DNA of 64,000 bases. It comes from Eledone cirrhosa (Eukaryota; Mollusca; Cephalopoda; Octopoda; Eledonidae). Location: assembly GCA_964016885.1 (NCBI GenBank), contig OZ024740.1, positions 5,983,450 through 6,047,449 on the forward strand, given 5' to 3'. Position 1 is the stretch's first letter, and the number at the start of each line of letters is the position of its first letter. Below are positions 1-7,021 of the stretch, piece by piece. The notes below the pieces were generated by a model that saw only the letters and a program-made list of their open reading frames with translations, had not been told where the DNA came from and ran no database searches. The translations under genes were made by a program, and so were the position numbers.

Positions 1-521
1 CTTAAATTCACATTATTCCATCTACATAACAAATATTCTTATATAAATTTATGATTGAAGCCTTTAGAAAGATGTAAACACTTTAAAACAATTAGCTTAG
101 AACCAGAAAACCAGTTGTTTATTGTTTTAATCGATGCTCACTCCGACTGTTGCAGACTGCACATCAACATTAGATATTCTTCTCCACAATGTTCAATCAC
201 CAACAGCAGAGTTTAAAGAGCAAAGGTCAAGTCCAGTCCATAAGTTGACATCAAGCCAGCGTTTTGGCTGTCAACCTCTGCTTCTCTTACCAGCTAACTT
301 TCCTTCTAGGCATAACTTACACCACGAGTTGATCTTTTGATATCACCATACAGTTTAAGTACTCTTGACTTGGTAACTGATGCGATTGTTTTAAACTTGA
401 GAATGCTGAGTTGTTTGTTAGTCACAAGTCTCATGATGTGGTTCTGGAATGTAGAGAGATTCTGAAGTGACTTTATTATCCAGGGGTGGTTTCTGGTAAT
501 TTGGTACTAGAAGGATTAAAA
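1..521. other. AT-rich DNA, no gene recognised
   Basis: I see no recognisable coding region, RNA or repeat in this stretch. A 68-codon open frame at 134-340 has no recognisable motif, no supporting context and a length expected by chance. The last part may be more of the decayed LINE that becomes readable from about 522, but I could not align it. Confidence 0.5.
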
Positions 522-680
522 ATAAGTGAAAAACGAAACAACTATGCTGAACTAATGAAAAGCTTCTACCAGGACTAGAGTTTCAGATTTATACCGGTAA
601 TAACTGGAGCACTTGCTCATGTAACTAATTGCCTCAGTACCAATCATGATAAGCTGGGCTTTACTAAGCCTAGTTAGGGT
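522..680 (+). pseudogene. Decayed 3' end of a LINE-type reverse transcriptase
   Basis: Read from 522, this frame gives a short peptide that includes NNYAELMKSFYQD, then an in-frame TAG at 576-578, then IPVITGALAHVTNCL and KLGF. An amphipathic stretch followed by a 'PVIxGALG.VP..L' core and an 'LGF' end resembles the extreme C-terminal part of pol proteins of some animal non-LTR retrotransposons. That region lies beyond the catalytic reverse transcriptase core, so no catalytic motif is expected here. The remnant is about 50 codons against a full pol of roughly a thousand, and it stops at a TAG just before a TTAGGG tract. A 5'-truncated LINE insertion is the simplest reading. The family was judged from motif memory without a search; a fragment of another RT-bearing repeat is possible. 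Confidence 0.45.
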
Positions 681-690
681 TAGGGTTAGG
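674..690 (+). repeat. Short interstitial TTAGGG tract
   Basis: Two full TTAGGG units plus TTAGG, directly after the LINE remnant. TTAGGG is the usual metazoan telomere motif. Seventeen bases is too short to claim a former chromosome end. Confidence 0.6.
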
Positions 691-831
691 AAATTTCACA
701 GACTCACATATATGTATTTACTTAGTTGATGTTGTCTAAATTCCAATGAAAGAGATTTGTTTTTATGTTAGGAACTGGCTCTCTATTGGTGAACATTTAT
801 AAAATAATAAAACCAGAAGAATACACATACA

Positions 832-844
832 CCTACATACATGC

Positions 845-913
<69 letters not shown>

Positions 914-991
914 TACATACACACATACATACATACACGCATACATACATTCATAGATACGTACATACATACATAGATATATACATACATG
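832..991. repeat. (CATA)n/(TA)n compound microsatellite
   Basis: A perfect TA run of about 50 bp (about 857-907) is flanked on both sides by CATA repeats. The open frames across it on both strands are low-complexity artefacts. The CATA tetranucleotide also occurs inside the 15-bp satellite further right. Confidence 0.9.
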
Positions 992-1189
992 CTGGTTGTC
1001 AGGTTTATAGTGAAATGAGGAATCTGATTGCATGCTATACATGTTTTTCTCCAATCCATTACTAATGGAATGGAACGGAAATATTTACACCTGGGAATTA
1101 AATCCAGGTGTAGATTTAGATGGCCTGAAGCTTGCCTCTTTCTCTATGTTGTTTGGACTTGGTAAATGAAATATAACACACATGAACAC

Positions 1190-1322
1190 CTTCACATACA
1201 CCCACACATACAGCCACACATACTTACACAAATACACATATAACACACATACAGCCACACATACACACACAAATATACATATAACACACATACAGCCACA
1301 CATACACAAATACACATCCATA
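1190..1322. repeat. 41-bp minisatellite, three copies
   Basis: The marker CAGCCACACATAC recurs at 1211, 1252 and 1293, a period of 41 bp. The units are CA-rich and merge into the surrounding CA/TA microsatellites. A small inverted repeat (ACACCTGG...CCAGGTGT, 1086-1111) lies upstream. Confidence 0.75.
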
Positions 1323-1354
1323 CATATGTCCTTAATAAATTAATTTGTATATAG

Positions 1355-1678
<324 letters not shown>

Positions 1679-1795
1679 GACAGTCCTATGCGATCAAGAC
1701 AACCACTCTTGCCTCAAGTGGGACTACCCCCGTCCAAACCCATGCAAGCGTGGAACACGGACGTTAAACGTTGATGGTGATGATGATGATGATAT
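1679..1795 (-). repeat. Cephalopod dispersed repeat, fragment
   Basis: This segment is the reverse complement, with substitutions, of the repeat at 6727-6840. Shared blocks include the region around CCCATGCAAGCGTGGAA and the ACGTTAAACG end that leads into (GAT)n. It resembles a very abundant dispersed repeat of octopus and squid DNA that ends in a CATCATCAT or GATGATGAT tail. The family was assigned from memory; the internal pairing with 6727-6840 is seen directly. Confidence 0.7.
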
Positions 1796-1891
1796 ATGTG
1801 TGTGTCTGATATAGAATGGATGTAGGTTTGTTGGGATAATACATGTCACAGTTGTTTGACCAATGACACAACCAGATAATGATATCAATAT

Positions 1892-2085
1892 GCAGTCTAG
1901 TTCTCAGGGAGATTCAGTGTAACACAGTGTGTGACAAGGCTGGCTTTTAGAATTATAGATACAGTCTAGTTCTCAGGGAGATTCAGTGTAACACAGTGTG
2001 TGGCAAAGGCTGGCTTTTAGCATTATAGATACAGTCTAGTTCTCAGGGAGATTCAGTGTAGCAGAGTGTGTGACAAGTCCCATCT
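1892..2085. repeat. 69/70-bp tandem repeat, about 2.7 copies
   Basis: The marker CAGTCTAGTTCTCAGGGAG starts at 1893, 1962 and 2032, giving periods of 69 and 70 bp. Copies differ by a few substitutions and one single-base indel (GACAAGG versus GGCAAAGG). The third copy is truncated. Confidence 0.9.
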
Positions 2086-2147
2086 GATAAACATCCAAAC
2101 AGTTCTGTCAACTGAATATCACTCATAATGCTTGGGTTGACACTAAA

Positions 2148-2570
2148 CCATGGCACAATGGCACAACATGGCACAGCGGAACAACATGGTTCAACATGGT
2201 ACAGTGGTACAACATGGTACAGTGGCACAACATGACACAGTGGTACAACATGGTACAACATGGTACAGTGGCACAGTGGCACACCATGGTACAGTGCTAC
2301 AACATGGTACAGTGGCACAACATGGCACAGTGGTACAACATGGTACAACATGGTACAGTGAAACAACATGGTACAGTGGCACAACATGGCACAGTGGCAC
2401 AACATGGCACAGTGGTTCAACATAGTACAGTGGCACAAAATGGTACAGTGGTACAACATGGCACAGTAGCACAACATGGCTCAGTGGTACAACATAGCAC
2501 AGTGGCACAACATGGTACAGTGGTACAACATGGTACAGTGGCACAAAATGGTACAGTGGTACAACATGGC
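2148..2570. repeat. 18-bp minisatellite (ACATGGTACAGTGGYACA type)
   Basis: Core units read ACAGTGGTACAACATGGT with C/T variation at GGTAC/GGCAC. Some units have an extra 10-bp ACAACATGGT. Because 18 is a multiple of three and stops are rare, both strands show open frames with hexapeptide repeats (VQHGTV, MVQWYN). I read these as artefacts. The array ends directly at the 5' end of the SINE. Its TACAGTGG octamer also occurs in the minus strand of the 15-bp satellite. Confidence 0.9.
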
Positions 2571-2750
2571 AGTATCGGTAGAGGGTCGGACGCCATGCTT
2601 TGACGCATAGAGTTACGGCCCTTGCCATTCTGAGTTCAAATCCCGCCAAGGTTAACTTTGCCTTTCATCCTTACGGGGTCGATAAAATAAAGTACCAGTA
2701 ATGCACTGGGTAATTGCTGGCTTTGTGCCTAATGTAGAAACAATTATATG
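2571..2750 (+). mobile_element. tRNA-derived SINE of octopus type
   Basis: A tRNA-like head contains an A-box-like stretch (about 2577-2589, GGTAGAGGGTCGG) and a B-box-like stretch GAGTTCAAATCC at 2632-2643. It is followed by the body CTTTGCCTTTCATCCTTACG, GGGTCGATAAAATAA and AGTACCAGT that I recognise from octopus SINEs. A SINE of this kind is transcribed by RNA polymerase III from the internal A and B boxes and mobilised by LINE machinery. The head shows substitutions and probable small deletions relative to a tRNA, so I do not call a tRNA gene. The 3' end runs straight into the inverted repeat of the Penelope-like element at 2751. Confidence 0.8.
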
Positions 2751-2816
2751 ATAAAATAAAATGACAGAGATGAAATAAATTTATGGAGAGAAATATAAAG
2801 ATAAAGAGTGAAAAAT
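2751..2816 (+). repeat. Left terminal inverted repeat of the Penelope-like element (66 bp)
   Basis: It matches the reverse complement of 5002-5067 at 64 of 66 positions by eye. The two mismatches are in TTATGG/TTAGGG and GAGTG/GATTG. The outer end reads ATAAAATAAAATGACAGAGA. Confidence 0.9.
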
Positions 2817-4849
2817 GTATATACCATGACCCTTAATACATACAACAATTTTATACGCCGGGAATTACATAAAAAATACAAGAATACTACAGAGTCTACA
2901 CTCAAAAGCATTAACAAGGAAGGTCTTAACATAGTTAAACAACTTAAAATATCCGATAGAACAGAACCTCTAACCCCTTGTACATCCACTTTTAATCTTA
3001 AGGATCATAAATGTAACTTCGAAACTAACCCTATTAGATTAATATGTCCATCAAAATCAGATATAGGCAGAATTAGCAAGTTTATACTAGATAGAATACC
3101 ACAAATTAAAGAACAACTAATAATCAAGCTCTGGGATAACACGAATGAAGCAATAGATTGGTTTAATAAATTAGACAATAGAGAATCTTCCGACTCTATA
3201 CAATTTGAGATAAATGACTACTACTCTTCTATTTCCCCAGTTACCGTAAATAAGGCACTATCCTTTGCACAAAAAAACTCTGACCTTTCACCAGATGAAA
3301 TTAAAATAATACTAGCTGCTAGAAGAACAATCATTAAATTCGACAATAGTTACTGGGAGCGAAAAAATAGACAGAATAACTTCGATATAACTATGGGATC
3401 AAATGATTCAGCCCAAATTACAGACATTGTTGGAATTTATATAGCACATTTCTTTCATAGGGAATTTGATAACCTACAAGGAGGAATCTATAGAGACGAT
3501 GCACTACTTTTAGCTAAAAACTTAAATAATCAAAACTTAGAAAGATTAAGGAAAAAGATTAGAAAATTCTTGAATAATTTAGACCTTAACATCACTTTTG
3601 AACCCAACTCTAAAAAAGTTAACTTCTTAGATGTATCGCTCAACCTTAACTCGGGACTAATAGAACCCTTCCATAAAAATAATGAACATTTAGCTTATAT
3701 TGATTATAACTTTAATCACCCTCGATCGATAATTAACTCCATAGCACATAGTACATTCCTTAGAATCTCGCGCCTATCTTCTAACATAGATATTTTTAAT
3801 GAACACGCTAACTACTACAACATAGCCTTACTTAAGGCAGGCTATAAAGAGAGACTCAAATACATACCAGATACAAAAAATAACAACACATTTAATATTA
3901 ATAGCACCATCCACACCTATAGTAACAACAAACCTTGGACTAAACATACAAATTGACAACAAGCACGTAAATTAAAGGAACAGAATACTAATACAAAGAC
4001 CACTAATAACTATAGAAGATGCAGAAATAGAAACTACTTATGGTTCAATTCTATGTTTAACTCCTCTATAAAAACTAAGCTACTTTACACTTTCTTCAAA
4101 TTAGTTGACAAACATTTCCCTAAAATTCATAAATATCATAAAATCTTTAATAGAAAAACTATCAAACTATCATACTCCACTGTCAACAACATAGAATCGC
4201 ACATACATAAAATTAACTATAAAAGAATTTATAATACAAGTGGCCCGCAAATAAGTACCATAAGACCTAATACAAGATATAAGCATATAACATCATCACA
4301 ACCAAACACACGTCAGAGCACATCACCACAATACACCAACAAACCCAATTCTCAACCAATACATAGCAACCTACAAAACCATATAGAAGAGCAGGCGCAT
4401 AGAAAAGCATCTAAATGTAACTGCCATCTACCTGACACATGCCCTTTACAAAATAGATCCCTAGAGACAAATATAGTATACCTACGTACTATAAATGCAG
4501 GTTCTTAGCATGGCATTACATTGGTTCCACAGCTGGAGAGTTTAAGAAAAGGTGGTACGTACATAGACACTCTATGACTAACAGAAATCTCTCAAAGACA
4601 ACGACTCTCGCCAATAAAATCTAGCAACTCAAAGATGCAAACATGGAATATAAAATCAGCTAGATAAAGCTATCAAAAGCAAAGGCCTATCAAATTGGTA
4701 TATCCCACTGTGGTGTCTGTAATATGGAACTTTTCCAAATTTTAAATTACAACAAAATTCTTCTTAACAGTAAAATTGAGAAAACTATTTTTGTTGACAT
4801 AAATCGGCGACTAAATTTGAGAAATTTAGACCAGCTTAATTCCATCTGA
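2808..4849 (+). pseudogene. RT/GIY-YIG polyprotein of a Penelope-like element, broken
   Basis: The reverse transcriptase part is open from 2808 to a TGA at 3954-3956. Counting from 2808, visible landmarks are FNLKDHK (62-68), LICPSKSDIGRIS (78-90), motif A IQFEINDYYSSI (131-142), a motif B region MGSNDSAQITDIVG (196-209), the catalytic YRDD box (228-231) and VNFLDVSLNLNSG (271-283). Motif A has Glu where family members have the metal-binding Asp. The same frame continues past the TGA into a linker with a Cys cluster (KCNCHLPDTCPL, about 4418-4453) and stops at 4506-4508. After a frame shift the GIY-YIG-like part follows from 4508 (HYIGSTAGEFKKRW), with TAG codons at 4622 and 4661, then CGVCNMELFQILNYN, ending at TGA 4847-4849. 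The frame opens at GTG 2808 just after a stop at 2802; the first ATG is 2826, and the N-terminus is missing. With at least four breaks it is inactive. Confidence 0.8.
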
Positions 4850-5001
4850 TCTATTCCATAACCCAGATTGTACCACTTGGATCTATTATGATATCACATT
4901 ATCAACATCATCATCATTATAATTATAATTATAATTGTCATCATCTATCAAAGAACAACATCAAAACCTCTTATATTTACATTCTTATTTTATATATCTC
5001 T

Positions 5002-5067
5002 ATTTTTCAATCTTTATCTTTATATTTCTCTCCCTAAATTTATTTCATCTCTGTCATTTTATTTTAT
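5002..5067 (-). repeat. Right terminal inverted repeat of the Penelope-like element (66 bp)
   Basis: Reverse complement of 2751-2816 with two mismatches. Its outer end is ATTTTATTTTAT at 5056-5067, followed by ATAACATAAC. Confidence 0.9.
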
Positions 5068-5153
5068 ATAACATAACTTAACACTAATTAATTAATTTAT
5101 TTATTAAAATAACCAATACACATAAATATATTTAACATTATCATATTTTCACC
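5068..5153. other. AT-rich spacer between element and palindrome
   Basis: About 86 bp of AT-rich DNA (ATTAATTAATTTATTTATT type). No feature is recognised. Confidence 0.5.
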
Positions 5154-5221
5154 TTGGGTTGTTAATTCACTGGGGAACTGGAGTCATATGACTCCAGTTC
5201 CCCAGTGAATTAACAACCCAA
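5154..5221. repeat. Perfect 68-bp palindrome without spacer
   Basis: The left arm 5154-5187 (starts TTGGGTTGTTAATTCACTGG, ends GGAGTCAT) is the exact reverse complement of the right arm 5188-5221. The centre lies between 5187 and 5188 in CATATG. All 34 base pairs match and there is no loop spacer. Two more pairs (CC 5152-5153 with GG 5225-5226) are possible across a three-base bulge. Such a sequence can extrude a cruciform or form a long RNA hairpin. It lies between the Penelope-like element and the ribozyme candidate. Confidence 0.95.
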
Positions 5222-5302
5222 CAAGGAACTGGGCATATCAGAGTATTGACAATATCATACACCTAAACAACATATGTACTTGTCTATACCATACTAATTC
5301 AA

Positions 5303-5357
5303 ACTGCCTGAAGAGGTCACAGCCAAAGATGGCTGTCACTGAAATATATATAGCAGT
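5303..5357 (+). ncRNA. Candidate type I hammerhead ribozyme
   Basis: All core elements occur in order. Stem I is 5303-5307 ACTGC paired with 5353-5357 GCAGT. The box CTGAAGA is at 5308-5314 (CUGANGA). Stem II is 5315-5324 with 5331-5340: nine pairs including one terminal G-U, one C-C mismatch, and a six-base loop AAAGAT. The box GAAA is at 5341-5344. A very short stem III (two A-U pairs, AUAU loop) leads to an AUA cleavage triplet ending at 5352. Predicted cleavage is between 5352 and 5353. Hammerheads with minimal stem III are known in Penelope-like retroelements. This one is on the same strand as the RT remnant, about 240 bp past its inverted repeat. The structure was derived by hand without folding energies; activity is not shown. 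Confidence 0.72.
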
Positions 5358-5503
5358 AATAAACGAAGCTAAATTTTAATCATTTGACTTTTATTTAACT
5401 TTATTTTACACTACTCCGGAGTAACCAAACCAACCTGCGCACTTCGTCGAGTGCTCCAGCCTGCATACTGAGGTGTTGGTATACAACCAACATAAACTCA
5501 AAA

Positions 5504-5504
<1 letters not shown>
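5358..5504. other. Sequence after the ribozyme candidate, unclassified
   Basis: An AT-rich stretch is followed by a short palindrome ACTCCGGAGT (about 5413-5422) and a GC-richer part with CACTTCGTCGAGTG. It may be the rest of a Penelope-like terminal repeat. No gene is recognised. Confidence 0.4.
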
Positions 5505-5552
<48 letters not shown>

Positions 5553-5636
5553 CTATTTATGTGTGTATATATATATTGATACACATATATATATGTGCGC
5601 ATATATATATATATATACACATCTATATATGTATAT

Positions 5637-5697
<61 letters not shown>

Positions 5698-5703
5698 TAG
5701 ATG

Positions 5704-5735
<32 letters not shown>

Positions 5736-5790
5736 GATGTGTGTATATATTTTATTTATATATATACACACATATATAGATGTGTGTATA
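5505..5790. repeat. (TA)n/(CA)n/(TATG)n compound microsatellite
   Basis: Several TA runs alternate with ACACATATATAGATGTGTG-type blocks. A related block recurs at 6405-6540. Open frames of YIYIYI type on both strands are artefacts. Confidence 0.9.
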
Positions 5791-6404
5791 TGGTGGCTGC
5801 CAACTCGTTTTCGAGTATGGCCACTACTTTATATCCATGTAGGAGAACTCCTACCGATGCGCTGAACGAGTGTGACTTTTTAGTCCAGCCAGCGACTTGA
5901 AAACTCTGGTACAAACACTACACTTGTGACAATTATTGACACACAGCGCTGGGCCCATGGTACCATGTGATGACAAATGCAGAGAGATCTCCAGATATAA
6001 AGCAATGCCTGTGCCGTGAAGCTTTTATAGTGAGCAAAGGCACTGCACAAAGCCAGTCCCACTCTCTTAACCAAGATGATATTTACCAAAAAGAAGAACA
6101 AGTCAACATCATTGGATACCATCAGAGTTGCAGGTGTTATATCAGAGTTTTCCTTCTCCTAGAATTCTGCCTTGACAAAGGTTAAGGAGTCATCTCTCCC
6201 GGTGATTTTGGATGGCCACTGACTCTTAAGAGCTCCTTTGCCCTTTGACAGGTTTTGTTTTTAGTCCTGCAGGATGTCCAAAGTCACCCTCCTCACCAAG
6301 AAACCTTGGTGGGGTTGCCAGTTTAGTCGCCAACGACCCGACCATGAGACAGGTTGTACTGGGATACATGTTACCAGTAGCACCAACTGGTGACCTGACA
6401 TAAG
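5791..6404. other. Unclassified non-coding DNA, probably old repeat
   Basis: No gene is recognised. Minus-strand open frames (for example 5880-6122 and the part of 6226-6549 outside the microsatellite) are short and have no motif I can name. The segment sits between two related TA/ATAGATGTGTG microsatellites and may be part of a dispersed repeat they interrupt. That is inference only. Confidence 0.35.
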
Positions 6405-6480
6405 ATGTGTGTATATACTTATATATATACACACATATATAGATGTGTGTGTATATATATATATACACACACATATATAG

Positions 6481-6521
<41 letters not shown>

Positions 6522-6540
6522 TAGATGTGTAAATATATAG
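6405..6540. repeat. (TA)n/(ATAGATGTGTG) microsatellite
   Basis: Three blocks of ACACATATATAGATGTGT separated by TA runs, matching the pattern at 5690-5790. Confidence 0.85.
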
Positions 6541-6726
6541 TTGTTGCAACCGGATACATTCGGACTTACCTTGCGTCTTCGATTCAGTTTGGGCAGACTT
6601 GTTCCACCGTCCACATGTGGTATGTCTGACTTTGGTGTATCAGAGCCTCTTGTAATCTTACTTCACACTACATGTCTCCACTCAACACTAACTAGCTAGA
6701 GATGCAGTCTCACTTCATACCACATG
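6541..6726. other. Unclassified non-coding DNA
   Basis: No gene is recognised. On the minus strand a short open stretch ends at a splice-donor-like AAGGTAAGT (6565-6573), but no exon context supports a gene. Confidence 0.35.
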
Positions 6727-6955
6727 TCATCATCATCATCATTTAACGTCTATCTTCCACGCTAGCATGGGTTTAGACGGGAATTGTCCCACTTGAGGCA
6801 AGATTGGTTGTCTCGTTCGTATGGGACTGTCTGGCAGGTTTTCTACGGATGGATGCCCTTCCTAACACCAACCACGTTTACAGTGTGGACTGGGAGGTTT
6901 TTACCGTGTTACCTACAAGATCACTTGTCCTGCCACTTCTGGTAATGCGTCCCCA
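6727..6955 (+). repeat. Cephalopod dispersed repeat, longer copy
   Basis: It begins with (CAT)n and TTTAACGTCTATCTTCCACG, then CTAGCATGGGTTTAGACGGG, then TGGATGCCCTTCCTAACACC. These blocks are familiar from an abundant repeat of octopus and squid genomes. The first 115 bp pair as reverse complement with 1679-1795. No protein is encoded. Confidence 0.7.
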
Positions 6956-7021
6956 AACTTCCGACAATCTCCCCCATGGCACACACCCCCGCCCCGATCT
7001 CAAGGATCAACCCCCCCCCCT
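6956..7021. other. C-rich linker with a C10 run
   Basis: A short C-rich stretch ending in ten C (7011-7020) between the dispersed repeat and the end of the pol remnant. Confidence 0.6.

Larger units (their letters stand above)
2751..5067 (+). mobile_element. Penelope-like retroelement, degenerate, with terminal inverted repeats
   Basis: This is a 2317-bp unit bounded by a 66-bp inverted repeat and holding one decayed open frame with reverse transcriptase and GIY-YIG endonuclease segments. Penelope-like elements carry exactly this RT plus GIY-YIG pairing and prime reverse transcription at the nick. The AT-rich 3' part (4850-5001) holds a short (ATAATT)n tract (about 4917-4937) and no coding sequence. 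The coding frame begins inside the left inverted repeat, so the 5' part of the element appears lost. I found no convincing target-site duplication outside the inverted repeats. The palindrome and candidate hammerhead ribozyme downstream may belong to the same element, in which case its true 3' end lies near 5400. Confidence 0.7.

Noticed and set aside
134..340. A 68-codon gene on the plus strand
   Set aside because: No motif, no neighbours and a length expected by chance.
674..690. A former telomere or chromosome fusion site
   Set aside because: Fewer than three TTAGGG units; kept only as a low-interest note.
1086..1111. Inverted repeat ACACCTGG / CCAGGTGT with a 9-base loop
   Set aside because: Only eight pairs in eukaryotic non-coding DNA; not enough to call a regulatory site.
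2043..2649. Open frames over the 18-bp repeat with HGTVVQ-like peptides
   Set aside because: The unit length is divisible by three and stop-poor; both strands are open, as expected for a minisatellite artefact.
2571..2650. A tRNA gene
   Set aside because: A- and B-box-like sequences are present, but no cloverleaf closes well and the sequence continues into a SINE body.
6541..6660. Possible exon ending in a splice donor AAGGTAAGT on the minus strand
   Set aside because: A single donor-like match with no recognisable protein or acceptor nearby is expected by chance.
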